Positions 54,344 through 63,468 of a DNA stretch of 63,468 nt are shown in pieces (the first letter of the stretch is position 1; every line of letters begins with the position of its first letter). A program made the translations under genes and the position numbers. Source of the stretch: Candidatus Cloacimonadota bacterium. Lineage in GTDB: Bacteria; Cloacimonadota; Cloacimonadia; Cloacimonadales; Cloacimonadaceae. The stretch is taken from contig JAJBAW010000010.1 in the NCBI GenBank assembly GCA_020532545.1, positions 1 through 63,468 on the forward strand, in the 5' to 3' direction. The notes below the pieces were generated by a model. That model was given only the letters and a program-made list of their open reading frames with translations. It searched no databases and was not told the origin of the DNA.

Positions 54344-54664
54344 TTACAGATGTGCTTGCAGTTTGGCCATAATCTTAGCTTGGGGCATCAGGCCTACCAG
54401 TTGATCTGCCACTACTCCCTTTGAAAAGATCAAGAGGGTGGGGATGGACATGATCGAATATTTGCTGGCAATTTCAGGATTTTCATCAATATTCAGCTTG
54501 CAAATCTTGGCCTTGTCTCCCACTTCAGCTGCTAACTTTTCAATAATAGGCGTAAGGGCCTTACAGGGACCGCACCAGGGAGCCCAAAGATCCAACAAAA
54601 CCGGAATATCGGACTTGAGGACTTCTGCTTCAAAGGTGGCAGTCGTTACTTCTACGATAGCCAT
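54344..54664 (-). CDS. trxA: Thioredoxin
   Basis: A 106-residue thiol-disulfide reductase with the active site WAPWCGPCKALTPIIEKLA and the cis-Pro MSIPTLLIF loop. It lies 6 bases after groES, an unusual partner; together they suggest a stress operon. Confidence 0.95.
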   Translation of the reverse strand: MAIVEVTTATFEAEVLKSDIPVLLDLWAPWCGPCKALTPIIEKLAAEVGDKAKICKLNIDENPEIASKYSIMSIPTLLIFSKGVVADQLVGLMPQAKIMAKLQAHL

Positions 54665-54670
54665 ATTGTC

Positions 54671-54946
54671 CTACTCTTCTACTACTGCCAGGATGTCACT
54701 CTTGGCAAGAATGAGAAATTTGTCTCCGTCAAGCTCGATCTCTGTGCCGGCATACTTGCCGTAGAGAACTTTATCGCCAACTTTTACAATTTTTTGCAGG
54801 TCTTCATCGTTGCCCACTGCTATGATTTCCGCAATCTGCGGTTTTTCTTTCGCGGTATCGGGAATGATGAGTCCACCATAGGTTTTCTCTTCTGTGCTTG
54901 TGGCTACTTTTGCCACAACATGGTCTTCAATAGGTCTCAGTTTCAT
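54671..54946 (-). CDS. groES: Co-chaperonin GroES
   Basis: 91 residues: [75 protein letters not shown] are the GroES pattern, including the mobile loop. The start at 54946 is set by GGAGG. groEL does not follow; trxA does. A CIRCE-like operator lies about 60 bases upstream. Confidence 0.95.
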   Translation of the reverse strand: MKLRPIEDHVVAKVATSTEEKTYGGLIIPDTAKEKPQIAEIIAVGNDEDLQKIVKVGDKVLYGKYAGTEIELDGDKFLILAKSDILAVVEE

Positions 54947-55004
54947 AATAACCTCCATAGTGTTATGTAAGATTCCTAAATTAATGATAGTCAATTTCGT
55001 GTTC

Positions 55005-55031
55005 TTAGCAAACACTTTTTCAGACTGCTAA
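55005..55031 (-). promoter_or_regulatory. CIRCE-like HrcA operator upstream of groES
   Basis: TTAGCAAAC-N9-GACTGCTAA has exactly the 9-9-9 architecture of CIRCE (TTAGCACTC-N9-GAGTGCTAA) with 15 of 18 arm bases matching. A TTGACA on the minus strand (55036-55041) abuts it, where a -35 box could be blocked by HrcA. groES is the classic CIRCE target. Confidence 0.68.
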
Positions 55032-55240
55032 TTTTTGTCAAGTCAAAAAGAGAAGAAAATCCTATCTTATTATCCCACAGAGAATATGAGTTTATAGCGC
55101 ATTATTGATTTGAGGGAGCTGGCGAGCTTATCCATAATCTGATTATCCTTTGAGCTTATTAAGTTGATAGTCCATCAAGGAATCCCGGCATCACAAACCA
55201 CGTACCTTGCTCTGTTGTTTGACTTGCGATTAACGTGTTT

Positions 55241-55282
55241 TCGACTCGAGTTCACGCGAACATTCGAGTCATCTCGAGTTGA
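55241..55282. repeat. Dispersed palindrome family, copy 4
   Basis: TCGACTCGAGTTCACGCG (55241-55258) and CGAGTCATCTCGAGTTGA (55265-55282) pair with four mismatches. The flanks AACGTGTTT and GAAAACAAGTTTAAGGC resemble the flanks of copies 2 and 3. Confidence 0.65.
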
Positions 55283-55817
55283 ATACGGATTGAAAACAAG
55301 TTTAAGGCAGAAGTAAGCCATGGGTGGCAGATCTCGAAACTGGCTATCTGAACTGTCTCAAGCTTTTTCACCAGGACATGAGCATTATCCTCTTATTTAT
55401 ATGAAAGGGAGGCAATCAGCCCTTCTTGGAGACTCAAACAAGATGCAATAAACCTACGAGTTTGGCTTAAACACAGTACTTTGATTTTCAGGCTGTGCAG
55501 CGCAGATATTGCCTCCCAAACTGTTTAGTCGGTGCTTGTGGAAATATATCCACACGTTAATGCCGAAAACATGCTCAGTCTTAACTATTTCGCTTGACTA
55601 TATTCGGAGCGCAGTTTTACTAATTTGAAAGAGGGTAGGCTCTGAATTCAGCTCGCTAAAGCCTTTTAGTAAAAGCCTTTGGCAAGGTGCCTATGCAAAA
55701 AAAAATAAAATAAAAAGGATTTGTCTTATGTTTATGAAACAGTTCAGTCCAAGCTCGTCCGTGGTTTTTTCGAAGCAAATTCCTTCAGTGCAGGCATGTA
55801 ATAGCGGCAAAAAAGAC

Positions 55818-55845
55818 TTGACATATAAAGGGGTATCTGTATCAA
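55818..55845 (+). promoter_or_regulatory. Weak promoter candidate for the giant repeat gene
   Basis: TTGACA (55818-55823), a 16-base spacer and TATCAA (55840-55845) lie about 105 bases before the coupled small ORF. Only a consensus match. Confidence 0.25.
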
Positions 55846-55950
55846 TTGCACCCTTGATGATGTGTTATTTGCATTGTCTATGTAAAAGTTTATTTATTAG
55901 ATGTTATGAAGGTTTCTCGGACCACGATTATTTTTCTTAGGAGGTAGGCG

Positions 55951-56064
55951 ATGACTATGAGAAGCGAGTATATTTGTTTAAATCGAGGGTATTTACCCGG
56001 ATTTATGTTGATAATTACAAAAATTAAGATAAAAAAAGATACGAATAATAGGAGTAATTTATGA
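55951..56064 (+). CDS. Short ORF coupled to the giant repeat gene (possible leader peptide)
   Basis: 37 codons starting MTMRSEYICLNRGYLPGF and ending in a Lys/Asn-rich stretch. A perfect AGGAGG (55939-55944) lies 6 bases before its ATG, and its TGA (56062-56064) overlaps the ATG of the giant gene (ATGA). This arrangement suggests translational coupling or a regulatory leader. No homology is recognised, so it may also be chance. Confidence 0.4.
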   Translation: MTMRSEYICLNRGYLPGFMLIITKIKIKKDTNNRSNL

Positions 56065-59000
56065 AAAAAGCATTTTTGCTTTTTGTCGTCCTCGTCAGTG
56101 TTGGACTTATGATGGCAACCCAGCTTTCTCCGTTGAACCTGGATTTTGCGCCAATCACTCCCGCTCTGATGAAGGAAGTAGCACAACGTAACAGTATGAT
56201 CAGAGGCTATTCATGGGCACCGGGTACTCCAACCCTATTGCCCAATGCCACCGGGATGGATGAGAGTAATCTCGGAGCCGAAACCTATCTGGACTACGAT
56301 TTTGCACCTTATATCTCCGTAGATGGAGGTACAGACCTGAACTCGTTGATTATTGGCTGGAGCCAATCCTCCAATATTGAGGTAACCAGGCCCGATGCAG
56401 CTCAGCCATATGTCTTGCGTTTTACACCCAAAATCAGATGGTTTGGCGATGCGCCGGTATGGGTGTCAATCTTCCAGGTGGTAGATGGTATATATACGAA
56501 TCCTGTCTCTATCGGTATTACGATCAGAGTGAAGAACGCTCCTACACCACCGACATTCTCCTTCCCGAGTATTACGGATCCCAGTCCAGTTAATTCCGGA
56601 TATGTCTATGAAAAAATCGAGGGTTTTGAGCCTTGGACAGTAGATTTTTCAAACATCGTGGAATACTTTGATGGAAATGGATTCAACCTATTTTTATATC
56701 CGACCGAATACCCCGAGCCGATCCTGGCAGAACAGAGAAACACTCCAGGGGGTCCTATAGTTAATGGTGGGAAAATTGTTACATTCCGGCTTAATCCGGA
56801 TCATCCCCGCTATCCATACTATTATGGGACCTACCGCTTTGGATCTACAGCCGTGGACAATCATCCTTCGGCCGCTTTCAAATCGACTACTTTTGATATC
56901 TATGTGGAAAATATCAACGACGCACCTGAAATAACAGCCTATACTCCCGCGTCTACTATAGCACTGGATCAAAACGATACTCAAGTGTTTACGGTAACAG
57001 CCATTGACGTGGATCTGGAACCGATAAGCTATGAATGGGTCTATGCCTACACGTTAAACGGTGTGGACTATGTCGATATCATGCAAACCACAGGACCCAC
57101 ACTTGCTGGCAACGACACGTTTACGCATCTGTTTAATATCCCGGGCCACCACACTGTTACTATTACTGTAACTGATGCTGATGGGCTGTCTGACAGCCAT
57201 ACCTGGCAGATAGAAGTGCATCCTGAAGGCCCGCAATTTGATCCAGAGGGCCTGGTTACACATCCTTTCAGCCAATCGGTAACAAACCTTAGCTTTGGTA
57301 CTGAGGGACTGGTGATTTCTGCTCCTGGAATTGATCAGACTGGCTTGGTGATATATTATACCAGCAGCTCTACAAACCCGCTGGTGCCTGATTATTCTAC
57401 ACCTCAAGTATATACTGGGCCGATCCCAATACCTATTCCTCCCAGGGACTATACTTACACAGTCACTGCCTGGTACACACATCCGGATTTCCCGGAGTCC
57501 CAGCATGTGACGAGAATTTACCGCATGACCGGTAAAGTAAGCCCTCCAGTATTTGTAGAAACGACAGGTATCATTCGTTCGAACGATCCCTTTGCGGTTC
57601 ACATTTCCGGTGAAGCAGGGCTTTACGATGATATTTATTATAGCTACGATGGCGGCCCCTGGACACTTTATACAGGAGAGATTTTAATTCCTGCGCATAC
57701 AGTGGCCACACTCAGGGCCTATGCAGTAAAAGACGGTTGGGAAGATAGCGACCCCTCAGCAGAATACGTTTATGACGTCAGACGGTTTGTGGAATTTGCC
57801 GCTCCCAGTTTGATTGCTGATCCAGTTATGGATCCGGATGGCAGTTACTGCGTATGTATATACGAGAGTGTCCATGTGAATTTTGCCCCCGTTGTCACAA
57901 ATCCTGCAGCAGCAAAAGTTTACTACCAGATTCAGACCGGGATCAATACAGGCTCTGGAGCGATCGATCCTTATGCTTACGACCCGGCAGCGATCCAACT
58001 CTATGATCCTCTGAATCCTCCCACACTGGAAATCTTTCACACCAGCACCATCCTCTGGTGGGCTGAATACACGGATACTAATCCTGATTATCTGATCAGC
58101 GATATCCACAGATACCCCATGCCGGTGAAAAATCGCACCAAGATGAGCTTTTGGGGAAGTGGTAACGATTCTGTATTCAATCCTCCTGCCGGAACCTATA
58201 CCACACCGGTGGATGTTTTAATAAATACTACCACAGTTCCCGCCAATGCCACTATCTGGTACACTATAGATGGTGGAGCACCGCAGCCTTATCTGGGTGG
58301 AACTATACATGTGGAAGAATCCACAGTCTTGATGGCTTATGCGGATCCCATGCCGCCACTGACCACTATGGAAAGTCTGCACTGGACGGCCGCTTATAAT
58401 ATCACAGGCACCTTGCCGATACCTCTCATTGCACCTCCTGGATTCCCCACAGTGCAGATGTATGAGAATGATATCCTGGTCACCCTCTCAATGCCTGCAG
58501 ACGACCCTGCCTGGGCTGGAGCCACGATCCGTTATACCATAAATGGTATTGATCCGACTGCATCCTCACCAGCTTATACTGCTCCTCTGCCTTTAGCCCA
58601 AGGCATTTGGCAGATAAGAGCACGTGCTTTTCTGACCGATTGGGTAGAAAGCGGCGTAGCTTATACCGAATACTATGTAAAGACTCTGCCGGTTGTCACC
58701 TTTGGGATTTTGGAAACCACGCATTACAATGATATCAATGTGGACATGCATGCCTATGGAAGCGCTGAGATTCGCTATACCTTAAATGGTGATGATCCTA
58801 CACCCGGATCTCCCTTGTATAGCACACCAATTCCTCTGGCTATAGATCCTGCCGGTCCCTTCACCCGTACTTTCCGGGCGAGTGCTTTTCTTGCTGGATG
58901 GGTAACTAGCTTACCGGCTGAGATCAGCTATACGATGATTCCCACAGTAGCCAATCCAAATATTAGCCCTGTGGCCACTCAGCATGATATGCCTATTACG

Positions 59001-62000
59001 GTTACCATCGATTCCGCTACTCCTGGAGCAGCGATCTGGTACACTCTGGACAGCAGCGAACCTGGTCCCGGCAATCCGAACAGCATACTGTACACCGATC
59101 CCGGTTTTGTTTTGGACACCACCAAGACAGTTCGGGCCATCGCAGTCAAAACTGGATTCCGCAGCTCGGAAATTGTCCGTCGCGATTATGTGATCGGCAG
59201 CAACATCAGTCCTTTGATCTTTACTCCGCCGGCTGGAGATTATACCAGTGCTCAGAATGTGACGATCATAGCGAGTCCGCCCAATGCCGAAATTTGGTAC
59301 ACCACGGACGGCAGCGATCCCGTAGCTGGAACCAATGGCACTCTGTTCAACGACCCCATCAGTCTGTTGACAAACACCCAAACCCTCATCAAAGCAGTGG
59401 CAGTATTGCCTCATTGGCAACCCAGATATGGTCAGGCTTTATACAATATCACCGGTAAGCTGGCAAGCCCAATGTTCACGCCTCCTGGGGGCCAATACAC
59501 CATGGGCAGCACGGTGGATGTATCCATCACGGCTCCCAATGGAGATATAAGCTACAGCATAAATAGCGGTCCCTTTGTGGTCGCTGCTTCACCAGTAGAG
59601 CTGACTGTAACTGCAAACACCAGCATCGTGGCCAAGGCTGTGCTTGCAGACTGGGTAGATTCTGATCCTGCAATAGCCACCTATATCTTCAATTCGGCCC
59701 TCAATCCTCCCTTGATATCTCCAGTTTCCGGGACCTATCATGATCCTATCCAGGTAGTGATATATTCCACCAATCCCAGCTCGGAGATCTACTATACATT
59801 AGATCCTGATCCCCTTGTAGTTCCCAATATTTTATATACTCAGGGCACGACAGGATTTACCCTGAATCAATCCGGAGTAGTTCGGGCTATCAGTAAAAAA
59901 ACGAATTGGCTTGATTCCATTGTGACTCAGAACAATTACATTATGAGAGCTCCAGCTCCTACCTTTACCCCGCCAGCGGGAACCTATGCCCAGGCCTTGG
60001 ATATTGCTATCGGCACCCCCGGCGAATTTGATATCTGGTACACACTGGATGGTTCGGTGCCTGCGCCAGCTAATCCCTCTGCAATGCTCTATACTACCCC
60101 GTTGACCGTGAGCTCATATACCAGGATCCGGGCGATGGCTATGAGAACAGGCTGGGAGAATTCCGATGTGGTAGAGGCTATATACACTATTAACGGCAAG
60201 TTATCGAATCCTATATTCTCCTTGGCCGCTGGTACCTATATGACTCCGCAAACGCTTAGCATTACAGCTAATCCAGCCGGAGCCCAAATATACTATTGGT
60301 TGAATGGATCAATAGCCGATAGCACTCTCTATACGGCTCCAATTCAAATCACTGAGAATACGGTGGTCAGAGCCAGATCCTATCTGGCAAACTGGCTGCG
60401 TTCAGATAATGTTGAGGCGGATTATTTCCTGAAAGTGCAAGCTCTGGCAGGAACCCCTCCTCCGTCTGTCTATTACACAATCACTAATGTGTCACTTGAC
60501 ACAGCTACTCCTGATGTCAGCATATATTATACTACTGACGGAAGCATGCCCTCACAGACTTCCACACCATATACCGTTCCGATCGTAGTAACTGAGACCC
60601 AAAGAATTCGGGCCATAGCCTACAAGAATGTTCTTGATTGGTTGCCTTCGGATTTGTTTGATCAACATTATGTGATCAATCAGCAAGTTGCCGCACCTGA
60701 ATTCAGCCCAAACGGTGGCGTGTTCAGTTCCGATCCAGTGATTGTCGAAATCACCACAACTACCGCTGATGCCACGATCTGGTATTCTATAGGCGGCGGA
60801 AGCTGGACCGAATACACTGTACCTCTGGAACTCCATGAAGGCAGCAGTGTGGTACGTGCTTATGCCAGCAAAGCTAACTGGACAGATTCACAGATTGTTA
60901 CACAAAATTACATAGTTATCATTCCCACCGTGGACCTGGTACGTTTTGATCCTGTCGGTGGAATATACAATAACCCACTATCCGTCAGTCTTTATACTTC
61001 CACTGCTGGAGCACAGATTTATTATGCTCTGGGCACAGGAACTCCAGACCTGCTTTATAATGGCGCACCCATAGCCATAGGCGCTACTGAGACCATCAGA
61101 GCCAAAGCGGTGCTGAGCGGGTATCACGATTCGGAAATCACCGAAGCTACTTATACCATTTCACCACTCATGGTACTGTCTCCTGTATTGACTCCGGAAG
61201 CCGGGACCTACTCTGATCCCGTAACCGTGAGAATGTACTCACGTACCCCTGGCTCTACTATCCTGTACAAACTGGGCGAGGCTGCTCCTGAACTGGAATA
61301 TGACCCTCTGAATCCTCCTGTCGTAACGCAAACCACCCTGGTTAAAGCCAAAGCGGTCAAAGCTGATATGGATGATAGTGAAGAGGTAAGCGCCCTGTAC
61401 ACCATCACTGGCAGTGTAGAATTACCAGCCCTTGTGTTTGATCCAGCTCCTGGGATTTACAACGCTGCGGTCCAGGTCACCCTGAACCAAAGTATGGTGC
61501 CGGCAGATGCAAGCTTGTACTACACTATCAACGGTAGCAATCCAGTGAATACTGTGTCGGCTACAAACTTCGTCTATACCGGACCTTTCATGATCAGCCC
61601 GGTGGACAATCCCAATGTAACAGTAAAAGTGAGAGCTTTCAAGAATCAATGGCAGCCCTCGGACATCGCTTCTGCGATCTATACTTTCCAGGCAGCCGCT
61701 CCTGTCTTTGATCCTGCCTCTGGAAATTTCACCGATGCTATTGCCGTGAGTATTGAAAGCAGCACCCCTGGTGCATCTATTCACTACACTACAGACGGTA
61801 GCAATCCATCAAGTACTGATGGCATTTTGTACACCGGAGCGATTAATATTCCTGCAGACAGCAACTACTTTATTAAAGCAGTAGCCTACAGGGAAAACTG
61901 GCTGCCTTCTACTATCGTTGCAGCCAACTATAATGTCACTGGCACTGTCCAGGCTGTAATGTTCAATCCTCCCGGAGGCACATATACGGAAGCGAAAACA

Positions 62001-63468
62001 GTGGTCCTTTCTACAGTCACTGAAGGCGCCACAATCCGCTACACCATTAATGGAGACGAACCTACAGCTACATCTACTATCTACACCATGCCGATAGCTG
62101 TTCCTTTGAATACTCCAAACTTCACCATCAAAGCCAAGGCTTTCCGTACTGGCTGGCAGAGCTCTGTCACCGGAACTGAAATCTATACCATCACTGGCCA
62201 GGTTGCTTTCAATCAGCCAGTATTCAGCCCTGCGGGCGGGACTTATGGAAATCCTGTTCAAGTCACCATCGCAGATCCGATACCTGCTGATGCCACTGTT
62301 TATTATACCACGGACGGCTCGATTCCATCAGCCCTCAATGGCAACGAATATAGCGGTGCCATCAATGTGAACCAGACCCTAATACTCAAAGCAGTCGCTG
62401 TAAAGAATGCCTGGACACCATCAGGAGTACAGACTGCGGAATATGAATTCCAGGCTGCTCCTCCTGCTTTCACTCCTCCTGGCGGATGGTACGAGAATGC
62501 CCAGAATGTGGTGCTCTCCACTGCCACTACCGGAGCCAGCATACGCTATACGACAGACGGGACTATCCCCACTGCCAGCAATGGCGTGGTATATACCAAT
62601 CCCATCCCAGTCAGCGTAAATCAGGATATCAAAGCTTACACGCTCAAGGCTGGCTACCTGGATTCTGAAGTAATTAGCCAAACCTATGCTATTGGTAGCT
62701 ACGTTCCTGTAGTGGCCACACCAGAATTCAGCGTGATCGGCGGGACCTATCCTACCTCCCAGAGTGTTGCCATTACCGTGTCAACTCCTGGAGCAACGAT
62801 CCGTTACACTACCGATGGCAGTGATCCCAGCGATACTCAGGGAACTGTTTATACTGGCACAGCCATTACTGTTCCCTTGAATACGACAATGACCATCAAG
62901 GCCATTGCCTACAAAGCGGAATGGCAAAACAGCCAGATCAGCATCTCTACATATATCATTACTGGTACCGTGGCTTCCGTGGTATTCACACCTGCAGCAG
63001 GAACCTATACTGCAGCCCAGAACGTAGTACTTACTTCGGCTACAGAAGGGGCCTATTTCAGGTACACCACAGACGGGACCGAACCGAATATCAGTTCCTC
63101 GCTCTACACCACAGCGATTAACGTGCCTTTGAATAGTAGTCTTACTATCAAGGCCAAAGCTTATAAAACAGATTGGACACCCAGTGCTACTGGTACAGCT
63201 ACTTACACCATCACCGGTCAGGTGATAATCCCCGAGCCGGTGTTCAGCCTCGCTCCCGGGACCTACGCCACTGCACAGACGGTCTCTGTGGGCAATCCCA
63301 TTCCCGCTGATGCAGTCCTGCGCTACACTCTGGATGGAAGCGAGCCCAGTTCCAGTTCTCTGGTCATGCCGGCTTCGCTAAATCTACCCCTGGCCACCGT
63401 GACTACGCTCAATGTGAAGGCCTTTAAAGCGGATTGGATCTCCAGCCCAGTTTATACTGCGGTTTACA
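56061..63468 (+). CDS. Giant secreted protein with about 21 chitobiase-C-terminal-like (FN3-associated) repeats, 3' end missing
   Basis: An open frame from ATG 56061 to the window end (at least 2469 codons, no stop). A signal peptide (MKKAFLLFVVLVSVGLMMA) is followed by about 680 residues with Ig/cadherin-like modules (NINDAPEITAYTP ... VTDADGLSDSHTWQIEV near 290-385). From about residue 706 there are about 21 tandem modules of 80-90 residues of the CHB_HEX_C_1 type. Each has a start like TPPGGTY, a central IRYTTDGSxP, then YTxPI, TIKAxAxKxxW and often YTITGxV. Repeats are diverged, so the array is old rather than freshly amplified. AGGAG lies 6 bases before the ATG. By analogy it is probably exported to the cell surface and may carry a C-terminal sorting domain beyond the window. 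Confidence 0.88.
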   Translation, partial: MKKAFLLFVVLVSVGLMMATQLSPLNLDFAPITPALMKEVAQRNSMIRGYSWAPGTPTLLPNATGMDESNLGAETYLDYDFAPYISVDGGTDLNSLIIGWSQSSNIEVTRPDAAQPYVLRFTPKIRWFGDAPVWVSIFQVVDGIYTNPVSIGITIRVKNAPTPPTFSFPSITDPSPVNSGYVYEKIEGFEPWTVDFSNIVEYFDGNGFNLFLYPTEYPEPILAEQRNTPGGPIVNGGKIVTFRLNPDHPRYPYYYGTYRFGSTAVDNHPSAAFKSTTFDIYVENINDAPEITAYTPASTIALDQNDTQVFTVTAIDVDLEPISYEWVYAYTLNGVDYVDIMQTTGPTLAGNDTFTHLFNIPGHHTVTITVTDADGLSDSHTWQIEVHPEGPQFDPEGLVTHPFSQSVTNLSFGTEGLVISAPGIDQTGLVIYYTSSSTNPLVPDYSTPQVYTGPIPIPIPPRDYTYTVTAWYTHPDFPESQHVTRIYRMTGKVSPPVFVETTGIIRSNDPFAVHISGEAGLYDDIYYSYDGGPWTLYTGEILIPAHTVATLRAYAVKDGWEDSDPSAEYVYDVRRFVEFAAPSLIADPVMDPDGSYCVCIYESVHVNFAPVVTNPAAAKVYYQIQTGINTGSGAIDPYAYDPAAIQLYDPLNPPTLEIFHTSTILWWAEYTDTNPDYLISDIHRYPMPVKNRTKMSFWGSGNDSVFNPPAGTYTTPVDVLINTTTVPANATIWYTIDGGAPQPYLGGTIHVEESTVLMAYADPMPPLTTMESLHWTAAYNITGTLPIPLIAPPGFPTVQMYENDILVTLSMPADDPAWAGATIRYTINGIDPTASSPAYTAPLPLAQGIWQIRARAFLTDWVESGVAYTEYYVKTLPVVTFGILETTHYNDINVDMHAYGSAEIRYTLNGDDPTPGSPLYSTPIPLAIDPAGPFTRTFRASAFLAGWVTSLPAEISYTMIPTVANPNISPVATQHDMPITVTIDSATPGAAIWYTLDSSEPGPGNPNSILYTDPGFVLDTTKTVRAIAVKTGFRSSEIVRRDYVIGSNISPLIFTPPAGDYTSAQNVTIIASPPNAEIWYTTDGSDPVAGTNGTLFNDPISLLTNTQTLIKAVAVLPHWQPRYGQALYNITGKLASPMFTPPGGQYTMGSTVDVSITAPNGDISYSINSGPFVVAASPVELTVTANTSIVAKAVLADWVDSDPAIATYIFNSALNPPLISPVSGTYHDPIQVVIYSTNPSSEIYYTLDPDPLVVPNILYTQGTTGFTLNQSGVVRAISKKTNWLDSIVTQNNYIMRAPAPTFTPPAGTYAQALDIAIGTPGEFDIWYTLDGSVPAPANPSAMLYTTPLTVSSYTRIRAMAMRTGWENSDVVEAIYTINGKLSNPIFSLAAGTYMTPQTLSITANPAGAQIYYWLNGSIADSTLYTAPIQITENTVVRARSYLANWLRSDNVEADYFLKVQALAGTPPPSVYYTITNVSLDTATPDVSIYYTTDGSMPSQTSTPYTVPIVVTETQRIRAIAYKNVLDWLPSDLFDQHYVINQQVAAPEFSPNGGVFSSDPVIVEITTTTADATIWYSIGGGSWTEYTVPLELHEGSSVVRAYASKANWTDSQIVTQNYIVIIPTVDLVRFDPVGGIYNNPLSVSLYTSTAGAQIYYALGTGTPDLLYNGAPIAIGATETIRAKAVLSGYHDSEITEATYTISPLMVLSPVLTPEAGTYSDPVTVRMYSRTPGSTILYKLGEAAPELEYDPLNPPVVTQTTLVKAKAVKADMDDSEEVSALYTITGSVELPALVFDPAPGIYNAAVQVTLNQSMVPADASLYYTINGSNPVNTVSATNFVYTGPFMISPVDNPNVTVKVRAFKNQWQPSDIASAIYTFQAAAPVFDPASGNFTDAIAVSIESSTPGASIHYTTDGSNPSSTDGILYTGAINIPADSNYFIKAVAYRENWLPSTIVAANYNVTGTVQAVMFNPPGGTYTEAKTVVLSTVTEGATIRYTINGDEPTATSTIYTMPIAVPLNTPNFTIKAKAFRTGWQSSVTGTEIYTITGQVAFNQPVFSPAGGTYGNPVQVTIADPIPADATVYYTTDGSIPSALNGNEYSGAINVNQTLILKAVAVKNAWTPSGVQTAEYEFQAAPPAFTPPGGWYENAQNVVLSTATTGASIRYTTDGTIPTASNGVVYTNPIPVSVNQDIKAYTLKAGYLDSEVISQTYAIGSYVPVVATPEFSVIGGTYPTSQSVAITVSTPGATIRYTTDGSDPSDTQGTVYTGTAITVPLNTTMTIKAIAYKAEWQNSQISISTYIITGTVASVVFTPAAGTYTAAQNVVLTSATEGAYFRYTTDGTEPNISSSLYTTAINVPLNSSLTIKAKAYKTDWTPSATGTATYTITGQVIIPEPVFSLAPGTYATAQTVSVGNPIPADAVLRYTLDGSEPSSSSLVMPASLNLPLATVTTLNVKAFKADWISSPVYTAVY

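Larger units (their letters stand above)
54947..55950. other. 1-kb intergenic region
   Basis: It holds the groES leader with the CIRCE-like operator (55005-55031), near-DnaA-box words (TTATCCATA at 55128-55136; ATATCCACA at 55545-55553 facing TGTGGAAAT at 55536-55544), the fourth dispersed palindrome (55241-55282) and a promoter candidate for the giant gene (55818-55845). A 70-codon frame at 55728-55940 has no family resemblance and is not called. Confidence 0.45.

Noticed and set aside
55728-55940. 70-codon frame with AAGGAT upstream
   Set aside because: No homology or coupling to neighbours, and it spans the promoter candidate; a chance frame is more likely.
56694-62681. Many minus-strand frames of 66-182 codons opposite the giant gene
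   Set aside because: Antisense shadows of the repeat array; the plus strand is open throughout.
1-63468. CRISPR array, tRNA or rRNA genes
   Set aside because: No regularly spaced identical repeats, no TTCGAAT-type T-loop with a cloverleaf and no rRNA core were seen by eye. A tRNAscan-type search would settle the tRNA point.

Overview
The window looks like a chromosomal segment of a strictly anaerobic, Gram-negative, fermentative bacterium of the FCB-related lineages, most like Candidatus Cloacimonadota. This is inference, not a database result. The reasons are: a 1806-residue gingipain-family (C25) protein ending in an NYPNPFNPTT-type type IX secretion tail; LVIVD beta-propeller proteins; giant chitobiase-C-terminal-like repeat proteins; an HydE-type radical SAM enzyme; a Na+-translocating decarboxylase beta subunit; an LpxH-like and an OmpA-like protein (outer membrane); and frequent TTG/GTG starts. 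No tRNA, rRNA, CRISPR array, transposase or prophage gene was recognised.

Layout. 1-1216: no convincing gene, but nested inverted repeats. 1217-2625 (-): OmpA-like protein with calcium-binding repeats and its terminator. 3136-9549 (+): tightly packed envelope-type operon (diverged prenyl synthase homologue, PHP phosphatase, SDR, methyltransferase, YbhN-like membrane protein, MoxR ATPase, LVIVD protein). 9594-12953 (-): 1119-residue signalling protein built like mammalian soluble adenylyl cyclase. 13458-21144 (+): HydE-like enzyme, LVIVD lipoprotein, C25 protein. 21491-30806 (+): information-processing block infC-rpmI-rplT, pheS-pheT, a coiled-coil protein, zapA, a probable 6S RNA, rny, ymdB-like, folD. 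30830-33316 (+): large lipoprotein. 33398-36317 (-): papain-like amidase, small lipoprotein, DEAD-box helicase. 36734-50016 (+): long mixed run with oadB, cdd, two radical SAM genes without SPASM, amidase, histidine kinase, ribH-nusB, a glycosyltransferase/SPASM/PQQ/DUF4159 group, lpxH-like, cyclophilin, FMN-barrel protein and ppnP. 50110-54099 (-): the conserved rpmH-rnpA-yidD-yidC-jag cluster plus an MBL hydrolase. 54344-54946 (-): groES-trxA behind a CIRCE-like operator. 55951-63468 (+): a coupled small ORF and a giant secreted repeat protein that runs off the window.

The most interesting signals are: (1) a rod-shaped RNA between zapA and rny with the fold expected of 6S RNA; (2) a four-copy family of intergenic palindromes built on ACTCGAG(T/A)TGACTCG; (3) the class III cyclase/ATPase/TPR fusion whose two cyclase domains carry complementary catalytic residues; (4) infC, which appears to start at ATC behind a structured leader with a strong terminator-like hairpin; (5) a 37-codon ORF with a perfect Shine-Dalgarno whose stop overlaps the start of the giant repeat gene; and (6) three enzymes lacking residues normally required for catalysis (prenyl synthase homologue, FolD, C25 peptidase).
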